DNA of 64,000 bases from Myxococcota bacterium (lineage in GTDB: Bacteria > Myxococcota_A > UBA796 > UBA9615 > JAKLKC01): contig JAKLKC010000001.1 of NCBI GenBank assembly GCA_023150875.1, positions 124,001 through 188,000 of the forward strand, given 5' to 3'. Position numbers and translations under genes: made by a program. The stretch's first letter is position 1. The number at the start of each line of letters is the position of its first letter. A model generated the notes under the pieces. The model made no database searches. It saw only the letters and a list, made by a program, of their open reading frames with translations, and was not told the DNA's origin. Shown piece by piece: positions 8,413-17,285 of this stretch.

Positions 8413-9270
8413 ATGCGCCGCGTAGCCCCCATCGAAGTCGCCAAGAGGCTGCTGGCGGACGCCGGCGAGCACGGCCTCGGCACCCAGGCGGCGTCCCTCG
8501 CCTACTACCTGCTGCTCAGCGTCTTCCCCTTCCTGATCTGCCTCGTGGCGATGATCAGCCTGTTCCCGCTGGAGGGACAGGTCTCCCAGCTCCAGTCGAT
8601 GATGGCGGAGGTGATGCCCGCCGAGGTGGGGGAGATCGTGGGGCAGCACCTCGGGCAGCTCCTCTCCACGCCCCGCCAGGACCTCCTTGGGATCGGCCTC
8701 GCCGGCGCCTTGTGGGCGGCGTCCCGGGCGGTCTCCGGCCTGATCGGCGGCCTGAACGCGGCCTACGCCGTGAGGGACCGGCGGAACTGGCTCCGGCTCA
8801 AGGTGCTGTCCCTGGCCCTGACCGTCGGCGCGGGGGGCATGGTGGTGGTGGCCCTGCTGACGCTGGCCCTCGGGGGGATCGCCGCGGGCATCGCCGTGCG
8901 CTACGGAGTGATGGGGGGCTGGGCGGCGGCGGCGATCACGGTGGCGCGGTGGCCGACCATGCTCGCCTTCCTGCTCTTCGCGGTGCAGTGCTTCTTCTTT
9001 TTCGGGCCCAACCTGCGCCTGCCGTGGCGCTGGGTCAGCCCGGGCTCCCTCCTCGCCGTCGCCCTGTGGATCGCGGGGACCTGGGGGTTCCGCCTCTACA
9101 TCGAGCGCTTCGGGGACCTCAACGCCACCTACGGCTCCTTGGGAGCCGTGGTCGTGCTGCTCCTGTACTTCTACGTCTCCGCCTACGCGATCCTGCTGGG
9201 AGGAGAGCTCAACGCCGTGCTGGACCGGAGGCGGGGGGAGGCGGCGACGCCCTCCACACCCCCGCGATGA
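8413..9270 (+). CDS. YihY/BrkB-family inner-membrane protein
   Basis: 285 aa with about six transmembrane segments. Family marks include the N-terminal LAYYLLLSVFPFLICLVAMI, the middle LWAASRAVSGLIGGLNAAY, and the C-terminal TYGSLGAVVVLLLYFYVSAY followed by LLGGELNAVLD. The family was once annotated as ribonuclease BN in error. Its real role (transport or envelope function) is not settled. Start ATG 8413 is preceded by GGGGATCAGGA and begins just before the first amphipathic segment. The last 62 bases overlap the 3' end of the convergent EamA transporter gene. Confidence 0.93.
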   Translation: MRRVAPIEVAKRLLADAGEHGLGTQAASLAYYLLLSVFPFLICLVAMISLFPLEGQVSQLQSMMAEVMPAEVGEIVGQHLGQLLSTPRQDLLGIGLAGALWAASRAVSGLIGGLNAAYAVRDRRNWLRLKVLSLALTVGAGGMVVVALLTLALGGIAAGIAVRYGVMGGWAAAAITVARWPTMLAFLLFAVQCFFFFGPNLRLPWRWVSPGSLLAVALWIAGTWGFRLYIERFGDLNATYGSLGAVVVLLLYFYVSAYAILLGGELNAVLDRRRGEAATPSTPPR

Positions 9271-10165
9271 CCATGGCCGCCGCGGGCCAATAGAGCGGGG
9301 TGGGCGCCTCGGCGAAGAGCAGCCAGGCGTAGAGCACCGAGAACAGGGGCTCCCCCAGCAGCGCGATCTGCACCCGCTGGGCCGGCATGTGGCGCCCGGC
9401 GAGGTTGAGCAGGCCGTGGCCCAGGAGGTGGGGCACCAGCGCGAGGCCCAGGAGAGCGAGCCACGCCTGGGGGGGGAAGCCGGTGAGGGAGTGGCCCCGC
9501 AGCGACGAGGCGACGACGAGGAAGGCCGCCGCCGCGGCGGTGACCCATCCGAACCAGGTGCCCAGGGGCAGGGCGTGGCGGAGGGCGCGGCCGATCATCA
9601 GGTAGGCGCTGGCCGCGAGGGCGGCGCCGAGGGCCAGGGCGTCCCCCAGCAAGGCGGAGGGCCCCGTCCCCGGCCCCTGCCGGAGGAGGTCCGAGCCCCC
9701 CAGCAGCAGGGCCCCCGTGAGGGCCAGTGCCAGCCCCCACCAGGTGGCCCGCGGGGTGGGCTCCCCCAGAACCCGGGGGGCCAGGACGGCGGCCCAGAGG
9801 GGGGTGGTGGTCGCCAGGGTCACGCTGGAGGCGATGGACGTCAGCTCCAAGGAACGGAACCACGCGACGAAGTGAACGGCGAGCAGGGCCCCGGCCGCCG
9901 CCACCCACGCCGCCACCCGGGCCGTGGACGGGCGGGGGACGCCCGGCGCCGTGGAGACAGGGGTCCGGAACGAGGCCCCGAGGGCCAGCGGGAGGATCGC
10001 CGCCGCCGCGAGGGCGAGCCTCCAGGCCGCCATCACCTCGGGGGGGATCCCCCCGGCCAGGCGCGCCAGGATCGCCGCCCACCCCACCGCGGCGACGGCG
10101 GCGAAGAGGGCGAGGTCGAGGCCCGGAGGCGGGCGTGCCGGGACCGGCATCGGGGACGTCGTCAC
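9209..10165 (-). CDS. EamA-family (DMT superfamily) transporter
   Basis: 318 aa with ten predicted membrane helices in two EamA repeats. The first runs from about residue 17 (AVAAVGWAAILARLAGG) and the second from about residue 175 (DALALGAALAASAYLMIGRAL). TSIASSVTLATTTPLWAA and QVRIALLGEPLF-like segments (here QRVQIALLGEPLFSVLYAW) are typical. Substrates in this family are metabolites or amino acids and cannot be told from sequence. Translation starts at GTG 10165 or possibly ATG 10150; neither has a good ribosome site. The gene lies 13 bases behind aminopeptidase P and closes a four-gene minus-strand operon. Its end overlaps the YihY gene. Confidence 0.9.
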   Translation of the reverse strand: MTTSPMPVPARPPPGLDLALFAAVAAVGWAAILARLAGGIPPEVMAAWRLALAAAAILPLALGASFRTPVSTAPGVPRPSTARVAAWVAAAGALLAVHFVAWFRSLELTSIASSVTLATTTPLWAAVLAPRVLGEPTPRATWWGLALALTGALLLGGSDLLRQGPGTGPSALLGDALALGAALAASAYLMIGRALRHALPLGTWFGWVTAAAAAFLVVASSLRGHSLTGFPPQAWLALLGLALVPHLLGHGLLNLAGRHMPAQRVQIALLGEPLFSVLYAWLLFAEAPTPLYWPAAAMVIAGVWRASPPPPASGPARR

Positions 10166-10178
10166 GGAGGACCGGGGA

Positions 10179-11531
10179 TCAGGCGGCGGGCGACCGCCCG
10201 TACTTCTTCAGGCCCGAGCGGCGCAGGGCCTCGACGTCGGCGACCTCCTTGGGCGCCGCCGTGGTCAGGACCTCGGGGTCCCCCGCGGTCAGCAGCACGT
10301 CGTCCTCGATCCGCACGCCGATCCCCCTCAGCCGCTTCGGCACCTTCGGCGCGTCGGGGGGGACGTAGAGGCCCGGCTCGACGGTGATGACCATGCCCGC
10401 CTCCAGGGGACGGGGCCGCCCCTCCAGGACGCTCGCGCCGACGTCGTGGACGTCCATGCCCAGGAAGTGGGAGACGCCGTGCGGGTAGAAGCGGCGGAAC
10501 GCCTTGGACTCCACCAGCCCGTCCACATCCCCCCGCAACAGCCGCAGGTCCACCATGCGCTCCGTCAGCCAGCGGATCGCCGTGTCCTGGAGGCGCGTCA
10601 GGTCCATGCCGGGGCGGGCCAGGTCCACAAGGCGCTTCTGGACGTCGAGCACGGCGTCGTACAGGTCCCTCTGGCCCGGGTCGAAGCGGCGTCCCGCGGG
10701 GAAGGTGCGGGTGATGTCGGCGGTGTAGCCGGAGACCTCCGCCCCCGCGTCCACCAGCACCAGCTCCCCCTCCTCGATCCGGTCGTCATTCTCGACGTAG
10801 TGGAGGATGCAGGCGTTGTCCCCCGCGCCGACGATGGTCGGGTAGCCCCAGCCGTCGGCACCCCGGCGGCGGAACGTGTACTCCACCAGCGCCTGCACCT
10901 CGTACTCCCCCATGCCCGGCCGCACCGCCTCCATCGCCTGGCGGTGGGCCTCGGCGGTGATGTCGGCCGCCCGCCGCATCACCGCGACCTCGTCGGGGGT
11001 TTTGCGGAGGCGCAGCTCGTGGAGCAGGGGGCCAGGGTCGAGGAGCGCCATGGGGCCGTGCCACGACTGGCGCTTCGCCCGGCGCAGGCCCTCCAGCGCC
11101 TCGTCCAGCACCGGGCCGAACCACCCCGTCCGCCCGAAGGCGACGTACAGCGCCGTCGCCTCCCGCAGGTAGCCGCCCAGGTGGGAGCGGACGTCGCCCA
11201 CCTCGTGGGCGGCCTCGGCCCCGAAGCGCTCCCGGGCCCCGTCCACGCCCGCCCGCCGGCCCGTCCACACCTCCATCTCCGGGTCCCGGCGCCGGACGAA
11301 CATCACGAACGACGGCCCGTCCAGCCCCTTCCGGAGGAGCACGACGGTCTCGGGCTCCTTGAACCCCGTCAGCCACAGCACGTCGCTGTGCTGCCGGTAG
11401 GGGTACTCGACGTCGCCGTTGCGGGGCGCCACCGGGAGCGAAGGGAAGACCGCCGCCGAACGCTCGGGCATGGCGGCGAGCACCCGGGCGCGGCGCTCGG
11501 CGAAGGGCAGGGAGGGCAGGTCGGCGATCAT
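10179..11531 (-). CDS. pepP: Xaa-Pro aminopeptidase (aminopeptidase P, M24B)
   Basis: 450 aa. This cytosolic metallopeptidase removes the N-terminal residue from peptides with Pro in position two. The N-terminal aminopeptidase-P domain (from RRARVLAAMPERSAAVF) is followed by a pita-bread catalytic domain. All five metal ligands are present: Asp261 in VDAGAE, Asp272 in TADITR, His355 in SHFLGMDVHD, Glu385 in VEPGLY and Glu409 in RIEDDV. Start ATG 11531 overlaps the SDR stop codon as ATGA, so the two are translationally coupled. Length and motifs fit E. coli PepP. Confidence 0.95.
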   Translation of the reverse strand: MIADLPSLPFAERRARVLAAMPERSAAVFPSLPVAPRNGDVEYPYRQHSDVLWLTGFKEPETVVLLRKGLDGPSFVMFVRRRDPEMEVWTGRRAGVDGARERFGAEAAHEVGDVRSHLGGYLREATALYVAFGRTGWFGPVLDEALEGLRRAKRQSWHGPMALLDPGPLLHELRLRKTPDEVAVMRRAADITAEAHRQAMEAVRPGMGEYEVQALVEYTFRRRGADGWGYPTIVGAGDNACILHYVENDDRIEEGELVLVDAGAEVSGYTADITRTFPAGRRFDPGQRDLYDAVLDVQKRLVDLARPGMDLTRLQDTAIRWLTERMVDLRLLRGDVDGLVESKAFRRFYPHGVSHFLGMDVHDVGASVLEGRPRPLEAGMVITVEPGLYVPPDAPKVPKRLRGIGVRIEDDVLLTAGDPEVLTTAAPKEVADVEALRRSGLKKYGRSPAA

Positions 11532-12355
11532 GGCTCCACGTCCCGGAACTCGGCGCGGGGGATGGGCTTCTTGAGGCGGCGCTGGATCAGGTCCAGGGCG
11601 CCGGGCGCCAGCACCGAGAGCAGGTAGAGGGCCCGGGCCCGGGGCGAGAGGATGGCCTCCCTCCGCCCCGCGGCCACGGCGTCGAGGATGCCGTCGGCGA
11701 CGTCGCCGGGGCTCATCATGGGGATCCCGGCGTGGTCCTGTCGATAGGTCCCGTAGCCGGCGCGGTCGAAGAAGGGCGTGTCCACCGCGGGGGGGCACAC
11801 CACCGTCACGCCGATCCCGTCCCCCTCGACGTCCCTCCGCAGCCCGTCGCTCCATCCGATGAGGGCGTACTTCGACGCGCAGTACCCCGCGAGCCGCGGG
11901 TAGCCGCGCTTCCCGGCGACGCTGGCGACGTTCACGATCGTCCCCCGCCGGCGCTGGCGCATCCCCGGCAGGACCGCCTGGGTGACCCGGATCGCGCCGT
12001 ACAGGTTCACGTCCATCACCCGCCCCAGGCGTTCGAGGTCCAGCTCCCACCCGTCGCGGAAGTACCCGACCCCCGCGTTGTTGAAGAGCAGGTCCACGGG
12101 CCCCAGGCGAGCCTCGGCTTCGGCGACGGCCCGGGCCACGTCGTCGTCCCGGGTGACGTCCATCGCCAGCGCGATCCCGGGGCGGACCGCCCCGGCGACC
12201 TCGCGGCCGACGGCAGCCAGGGCCTCGGGATCGCGGCCCGTGGCGACGACGGCTGCCCCCCGGCGGGCCAGTCGTCGGGCGAGCTCGCGGCCGATGCCGG
12301 AGGTCGCGCCGGTGACCAGGGCGACCTTGGCCTCGAAGGGATCGGGGGTGGGCAT
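11528..12355 (-). CDS. Short-chain dehydrogenase/reductase (classical SDR)
   Basis: 275 aa. The Rossmann nucleotide-binding motif TGATSGIG is at residues 15-22, the structural NNAG motif near 92, the catalytic Ser in NVASVAG, and the catalytic Tyr/Lys in YCASK. TGRD after the second beta strand suggests an NADP(H) preference. A hydrophobic C-terminal segment (LYLLSVLAPGALDLI) is common in SDRs that act on lipids or membrane-bound substrates. The substrate cannot be deduced. Start ATG 12355 has GGGGAG seven bases upstream. It is the second gene of the TPR-SDR-pepP-EamA operon and overlaps pepP by 4 bases. Confidence 0.92.
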   Translation of the reverse strand: MPTPDPFEAKVALVTGATSGIGRELARRLARRGAAVVATGRDPEALAAVGREVAGAVRPGIALAMDVTRDDDVARAVAEAEARLGPVDLLFNNAGVGYFRDGWELDLERLGRVMDVNLYGAIRVTQAVLPGMRQRRRGTIVNVASVAGKRGYPRLAGYCASKYALIGWSDGLRRDVEGDGIGVTVVCPPAVDTPFFDRAGYGTYRQDHAGIPMMSPGDVADGILDAVAAGRREAILSPRARALYLLSVLAPGALDLIQRRLKKPIPRAEFRDVEP

Positions 12356-12392
12356 GGGGGACTCCGGGGAGGCGGGGAAGGGGGTGGTGGAC

Positions 12393-13502
12393 TCACCGCA
12401 ACGACAGGAACGCGCCCAGGGCGGCCCCCGCCAGGGCCAGGAGCCCCGCCAGGGCGGCCAGGGGCGGGCGTCCGGGCCGCCCGGGCCACCACCCGCCGCC
12501 GCCCAGCAACTCGGCCAGGGGGCGGGCCGAAGGGAGGGTGTTCACCCACATCCAGCCCCGGACCGCGGCGATCCCCTTCAGGTCCTGGTAGGCCAGGCGG
12601 AACACGAAGCGGACCTCCGGCACCACCCTGGACTGGAAGGGGACCTGGGCCATCACCGCCTTCAGGACCGCCACGGCCTCGGCGTCCCGGCCCGCCCCGC
12701 GCAGGGCCGAGCCCAGGAAGACCAGGGCCACGAGATCGGCCTCGTCCATTTCCGCCAGGGCACCGGCGGCGCCCCGGGATCCGCGGAACCGGGGGGCGAG
12801 CAGGGCCCGGGCCTCGCGGGACGCCTCCTCCGCCCGCCCCCGCCGGAGGGGCTCGAAGACCCGCTCGTAGACCGGCCCGAGCCGGGCCTTCACCCGCTCC
12901 CGGTCTCCGAACCCTTCGGCACGGTCGTTGATCCGGACCTCCATGAGGCCGACGGCGTCGGTGCCGCGCCCGGCCACGTCCCCGTCCGGGACGAGCCCCA
13001 CGCCCCCGGCCGGCAGCGCGTCCAGGGCGACCTTGAGCTCGTCCATCAGCTCGACCACGCCGTCCCTCGCGCCCAGGTCCAGAGCACGATTGAGGCACCG
13101 GAGGGCCTCCTGGACCCGGTCGGCATCCCCCAGGTCGATCCCGCTCCGGCCCAGGAGCCGCCCCAGCCCTCGCCAGGCCCGGCCCCGCAGCCCCGCGTCC
13201 AGACCCCCGTACTCCCGGTCGACGACCAGGGACCGCCGCAGCTCCCCGGCGGCCTCGTCCCCGCGCCCCAGCCGGGCCAGCAGGGCACCCCGGTGGAAGG
13301 CCAGGACGGCGTCCTGGGCGGCGCCGACGGGGTCCAGGGCGGCCGCGCGGTTGATCTGGGCCAGGGACAGGACCGGGTCCCCCGCCCCTTCCCCGCTCCC
13401 CCGGAGGGCCTCCCGGGCGACGGCCTCGTCCCGGAGGCCCTTCGCCTCGGCGTGCAGCCACGGGGCCGGAGGGCGGACGGGCTCGATGGGGGGGCCGGGC
13501 AT
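12393..13502 (-). CDS. TPR-like protein with a C-terminal membrane anchor
   Basis: 369 aa. The N-terminal half has repeated helical pairs of tetratricopeptide type (LSLAQINRAAALDPVGAAQDAVL, LGRLLGRSG, ALRCLNRALDLGA). A middle region (VYERVFEPLRRGRAEEASREA) is also helical. The last 23 residues (LAALAGLLALAGAALGAFLS, then LR) form a single hydrophobic helix, as in tail-anchored proteins, so the bulk would face the cytoplasm. ATG 13502 follows GGAG. It is the first gene of the operon with the SDR, aminopeptidase P and EamA genes. I do not recognise a named family. Confidence 0.72.
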   Translation of the reverse strand: MPGPPIEPVRPPAPWLHAEAKGLRDEAVAREALRGSGEGAGDPVLSLAQINRAAALDPVGAAQDAVLAFHRGALLARLGRGDEAAGELRRSLVVDREYGGLDAGLRGRAWRGLGRLLGRSGIDLGDADRVQEALRCLNRALDLGARDGVVELMDELKVALDALPAGGVGLVPDGDVAGRGTDAVGLMEVRINDRAEGFGDRERVKARLGPVYERVFEPLRRGRAEEASREARALLAPRFRGSRGAAGALAEMDEADLVALVFLGSALRGAGRDAEAVAVLKAVMAQVPFQSRVVPEVRFVFRLAYQDLKGIAAVRGWMWVNTLPSARPLAELLGGGGWWPGRPGRPPLAALAGLLALAGAALGAFLSLR

Positions 13503-13633
13503 GGGGGCTCCACGGGCTCCCCGCCCCTATAGGCCCCGCCCCCGGCTCCGTCAAGCACGGGTGGAAGCGTCCCCCACGGCCGCCGCCAGCCGTTCCCCGC
13601 GCCGCGAAGGGCCCCGCGGCCCCCCGAGGAGGG

Positions 13634-13639
13634 TACAAT
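13634..13639 (+). promoter_or_regulatory. Putative -10 box TACAAT before the MopE-repeat lipoprotein
   Basis: GGGTACAATCG lies 40 bases upstream of ATG 13679. The same GTACAATC string precedes the aminotransferase at 17557. No good -35 is seen. Confidence 0.4.
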
Positions 13640-13678
13640 CGCCCTCCGCTCGGGTCCGCCGGGCGCGGGGGTCTGGGC

Positions 13679-16600
13679 ATGTCGGTGGAACGGACGCCGG
13701 GTGTGTTCGAACGCGCGGGGCGCGCCCTCGGGCTCGGGGTGGCCCTGGCGACGCTGGGCTGCCAGGGCTCCGCCGCGGCCCCGGACGTCGCTCCCGACGT
13801 GCTCGACTTCCCCCAGGTGGAGGTGGGGGGCGAGGTCACGCTCCCGTTGGAGATCTCCAACGCCACAGGGGCGGACGCCGACTACACGGTGCGCGTGGAC
13901 GAGGGGGGCTTTCCGGTCTTCTCGCTGGTGGGGGACGCCTCGGGCACCGTCGCCGACGGTGGGGACACCCGGGTGTACGCGCGGTTCAGCCCCGCCGCCT
14001 ACGGGGTGGTGGAGTCCAGCCTGACGGTGGACTTCGGAGGCCTCGGCGCCCGGGTGGTGGGGCTGCGGGGGCACGGCGTGGAGCCGGTGGTCGACGGGGA
14101 TCGGGACGACTCCCCCGCCGACGAGGACTGCGACGACGGCGACCCCTCGGTCTACCCGGGGGCCGAGGAGATCTGCGACGGGCGGGACAACGACTGCGAC
14201 CACGCCTCGGACGAGGGCTTCGACGACGACGGCGACGGGATCGGGGACTGCCTCGACTGCGACGACGACGATCCCGCGGCCTTCCCCGGCGCCGAAGAGG
14301 TCTGCGACGGGAAGGACAACGACTGCGATCACCTGTCCGACGAGGGCTTCGACGGCGACGGGGACGGCTACGGCCCCTGCCTGGACTGCGACGACGCCGA
14401 TCCCGCGGTCCACCCGGGCGCGGCCGAGACCTGCGACGGCGCCGACGAGGACTGCGACGGCGCCGTCGACGAGGACCACGACGACGACGGCGACGGGTGG
14501 ACCACCTGCGGCGGCGACTGCGACGACGCCGGGCCGGGGATCCGCCCGGGGGCGGCCGAGGCGTGCGACGGCCTCGACAACGACTGCGACGGCGAGGTCG
14601 ACGAAGAGGAGGACGGCGACGGAGACGGCTGGACCCCCTGCGGCGGCGACTGCGACGACGCGGCGGCTCAGGTGCACCCGGGGGCGGCCGAGCTCTGCGA
14701 CGGTGGGGACGGCGACTGCGACGGGACCGTGCCCCCGGACGAGGCCGACGCCGACGGCGACGGCGTGCGCCCGTGTGGTGGAGACTGCGACGACGCGGAC
14801 CCCTCGGTCCACGGCGGCGCCGCCGAGCTCTGCGACGGCGTCGACACCGACTGCGACGGGGGCGTGTCCCCGGAGGAGGCCGACGCCGACGGCGACGGCG
14901 CCCGCGGGTGCGGCGGCGACTGCGACGACGCGGCGGCGCTGGTGTACCCGGGGGCGGCCGAGCTCTGCGACGGCGCCGACGGCGACTGCGACGGGACCGT
15001 GCCCCCGGACGAGGTCGACTCCGATGGCGACGGCGTGCGCCCGTGTGGTGGAGACTGCGACGACGCGGACCCCACGGCCCACCCCGGGGCGGCGGAGGCG
15101 TGCGACGGGCGAGACGGGGACTGCGACGGAGCCCTCCCCGAGGACGAGGAGGACCGGGACGGAGACGGAGCCCGCCCCTGCTCCGGCGACTGCGACGACG
15201 GCGACGCCGCCGTGGGGCCGGGGGTGGAGGAGGCGTGTCACCCGACGGACGCCGTGGACGACGACTGCGACGGGCTCGTGGACGAGGGGTTCGACGAGGA
15301 CGGGGACGGCGCCACCACCTGCCGGGGCGAGTGCGACGACGCCGACCCCGCGGTCCACCCGGGCGCCGTCGAGGACTGCGACGGCGCGGACGACGACTGC
15401 GACGGGCTCGTGGACGAGGGGTTCGACGCGGACGGGGACGGCTCCACCGACTGCGGCGGCGACTGCGACGACCACGACGCCTCGGTCCGCCCGGGGGTCG
15501 CCGAGGCCTGCGACGGCGCGGACGGGGACTGCGACGGGGCCGTGCCCCCGGGCGAGGTCGACTCCGACGGCGACGGGGCGAGGCCCTGCGGCGGCGAGTG
15601 CGACGACGCCAACCCCGCGGTCCACCCCGGCGCCGCCGAGGACTGCGACGGCGTCGACGACGACTGCGACGGGGTGGTGCCCCCGGACGAGGCCGACGCG
15701 GACGGCGACGGGGCGAGGCCCTGCGACGGCGAGTGCGACGACGCCGACCCCGCGGTCCACCCCGGCGCCGCCGAGGACTGCGACGGCGTCGACGACGACT
15801 GCGATGGCCTCGTGGACGAGGGCTTCGACGGCGACGGGGACGGCTTCACCCCGTGTGGCGGCGACTGCGACGACGCCCAGCACCTGATCAACCCCGGCGC
15901 GGCGGAGACCTGCAACGGCATCGACGACGACTGCGACGGGATGGTGGACGACGGCCTGGCCCCGGACCTCGCCTCGTCCTTCGCCCGCGCGCCCCTGCTC
16001 GGGCGCATCCGGCTCTACACCCGGGCGGGGGGCGCCTGGACGGGCCCTGCGGAGGTGGGTCCCCCCGTCACCGTGGGGGGCGCCGCCAGCGACTTCTTCA
16101 CCGGCCTGGCCATCGCGGACCTCGACGGCGACGGGGACCTTGAGCTGGCCGGCGAGCTGTGGCAGTCGCGCACGGTGCTGGCGATCGAGGTCCGCTGCGA
16201 CGGGTACGCGGCCTGGAGCGTCCTGGACCTGGATCCCGGGGAGGACGTGCGGTTCGCCACCGACGCGGACGGGGACGGCCTGGCGGACCTCGTGGGATGG
16301 TCCGAGGATGGGGCCGGGCTGACCTGGCTCAACGGCGGGGACGGATCGTTCGCGCGGGTGGAGGCGGGCTTCGAGGTCCCATGGGTGGGCGACGACGCGG
16401 CGGGATCGCCCTTCCCGGGGGCCTGGGACGCCACGCCCCGGGACTGGGACGGTGACGGCCTGGTGGACCTGGTCCTGTGCGCCAGCAAGCCCGGCGAGGG
16501 AGCGGAGCGCTACCGCTGCGACGTCTTCCCCGGCGTCGGCGCGGGGGAGTTCGGTACGCCCCAGGCGCTGGTGGAGGGGGACGGGGTGGTCCACGGCCTC

Positions 16601-17002
16601 GCCAGCGGGGACTTCGACGGGGACGGCCTCGGCGACCTGCTGATGGGCCTCTCCGACGCCTACGACCCAGGGCAGGCCTGGGTGGCCTGGGGATCGGGCG
16701 ACCTGGCGCCCGCGGCGGGCGTCCCCGCCTTCGACCTGGAGCCTTACGTGGAGGCGGGGGACCTGGGGGTCCCCGCCGCGGGGCGGGGCTACGCCGTCGC
16801 GGGGGACTGGACCGGGGACGGCGCCCACGATGTGGTGGTGGTCTACGACGAGGACGTGCTGAGCGAGGAGCGGGGGATCGCCTTCGTCTCGCCGGACGGG
16901 GGGGCCTGGACCACCGAGGTGCTCGCCACCGGCCAACCCCGGGGAGAGGACTGGGCGGTGTGGGGGGAAGCCCTCGCCGCGCCCCTCGTCCCCGCGCCCT
17001 GA
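13679..17002 (+). CDS. Large surface lipoprotein with MopE-type metal-binding repeats and FG-GAP repeats
   Basis: 1107 aa. A type II signal peptide ends in the lipobox LATLGC (Cys28). Residues about 38-138 form an ASH/HYDIN-like immunoglobulin domain (DFPQVEVGGEVTLPLEISN, YARFSPAAYGVV, LRGHG). Fourteen acidic repeats follow (about 150-760), each near 43-47 residues with a DCDD..P..PGA.E.CDG.D.DCDG...DGDG..CGG pattern, the putative metal-binding motif first noted in MopE. The last 340 residues hold at least five FG-GAP/VCBS-like motifs (DLDGDGDLEL, DADGDGLADL, DWDGDGLVDL, DFDGDGLGDL) and probably form a beta-propeller. The protein would bind Ca2+ (or Cu, as claimed for MopE) at the cell surface. 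It stands alone in its orientation. Confidence 0.92.
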   Translation: MSVERTPGVFERAGRALGLGVALATLGCQGSAAAPDVAPDVLDFPQVEVGGEVTLPLEISNATGADADYTVRVDEGGFPVFSLVGDASGTVADGGDTRVYARFSPAAYGVVESSLTVDFGGLGARVVGLRGHGVEPVVDGDRDDSPADEDCDDGDPSVYPGAEEICDGRDNDCDHASDEGFDDDGDGIGDCLDCDDDDPAAFPGAEEVCDGKDNDCDHLSDEGFDGDGDGYGPCLDCDDADPAVHPGAAETCDGADEDCDGAVDEDHDDDGDGWTTCGGDCDDAGPGIRPGAAEACDGLDNDCDGEVDEEEDGDGDGWTPCGGDCDDAAAQVHPGAAELCDGGDGDCDGTVPPDEADADGDGVRPCGGDCDDADPSVHGGAAELCDGVDTDCDGGVSPEEADADGDGARGCGGDCDDAAALVYPGAAELCDGADGDCDGTVPPDEVDSDGDGVRPCGGDCDDADPTAHPGAAEACDGRDGDCDGALPEDEEDRDGDGARPCSGDCDDGDAAVGPGVEEACHPTDAVDDDCDGLVDEGFDEDGDGATTCRGECDDADPAVHPGAVEDCDGADDDCDGLVDEGFDADGDGSTDCGGDCDDHDASVRPGVAEACDGADGDCDGAVPPGEVDSDGDGARPCGGECDDANPAVHPGAAEDCDGVDDDCDGVVPPDEADADGDGARPCDGECDDADPAVHPGAAEDCDGVDDDCDGLVDEGFDGDGDGFTPCGGDCDDAQHLINPGAAETCNGIDDDCDGMVDDGLAPDLASSFARAPLLGRIRLYTRAGGAWTGPAEVGPPVTVGGAASDFFTGLAIADLDGDGDLELAGELWQSRTVLAIEVRCDGYAAWSVLDLDPGEDVRFATDADGDGLADLVGWSEDGAGLTWLNGGDGSFARVEAGFEVPWVGDDAAGSPFPGAWDATPRDWDGDGLVDLVLCASKPGEGAERYRCDVFPGVGAGEFGTPQALVEGDGVVHGLASGDFDGDGLGDLLMGLSDAYDPGQAWVAWGSGDLAPAAGVPAFDLEPYVEAGDLGVPAAGRGYAVAGDWTGDGAHDVVVVYDEDVLSEERGIAFVSPDGGAWTTEVLATGQPRGEDWAVWGEALAAPLVPAP
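14120..15960 (+). repeat. Fourteen in-frame tandem MopE-type repeats (about 130 bp each)
   Basis: The unit begins with TGCGACGACG and recurs every 129-141 bases. At protein level two linker types alternate irregularly. One is short and glutamate-rich (VDEGFD), in units 1-4, 9, 10 and 13. The other is longer (VPPDEADADGDG), in units 5-8, 11 and 12. Units 12 and 13 are nearly identical in their first halves, which points to recent duplication. The final unit has NG instead of DG after its second Cys. Confidence 0.85.
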
Positions 17003-17021
17003 TGCCCCGGGGGGCGAGCCG

Positions 17022-17225
17022 TCAGGCGCGGGGGGGCTCCCTCTCGCGGTCGGCCGCGCTCTCCAGCCTTTCGATCATCGCCCGGATCCGACGCTGCTTC
17101 TCCTTCAGCTCGTCCCGCACCTCCCAGGTGAAGGTCCGGCGCACCTCCGCCCTCGTCTCGCCCACCTCCCGGCGGAGGATCTGGCTCAGGATCTCCTGAT
17201 CCGTGCGGTCGAGTTCCAGGCGCAT
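17022..17225 (-). CDS. Small charged helical protein (67 aa)
   Basis: 67 aa from ATG 17225, fixed by a near-perfect GGAGGTGAG ribosome site ending two bases before it. The product is almost wholly helical and highly charged (MRLELDRTDQEILSQILRR at the start, then ELKEKQRRIRAMIERLE), with no signal peptide and no cysteine. The longer open frame that reaches 17375 runs into a MITE-like element and is rejected. Its last bases face the end of the lipoprotein gene at 17002. The pattern could be a coiled-coil or nucleic-acid-associated small protein. I do not recognise the family. Confidence 0.7.
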   Translation of the reverse strand: MRLELDRTDQEILSQILRREVGETRAEVRRTFTWEVRDELKEKQRRIRAMIERLESAADREREPPRA

Positions 17226-17285
17226 CTCACCTCCCGCGGGGCCGGTCCCCGGGGAACGCGGTCCCGGCCGGGTGGTGGGTTCAAG

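Noticed and set aside
14120-15960. CRISPR array
   Set aside because: The tandem repeats here are in-frame protein repeats of about 130 bases with diverged units, with no spacer pattern and no cas genes.
13046-16936. 1296-residue open frame antisense to the MopE-repeat lipoprotein
   Set aside because: It mirrors the repeats as Val/Ala-rich nonsense, a normal by-product of GC-rich repeats; the sense strand has a lipobox and recognised domains.
17278-17285. T-loop-like GGTTCAAG suggesting a tRNA gene or attachment site
   Set aside because: No acceptor stem or anticodon arm surrounds it; the same 8 bases at 17460-17467 are better explained as a target-site duplication.
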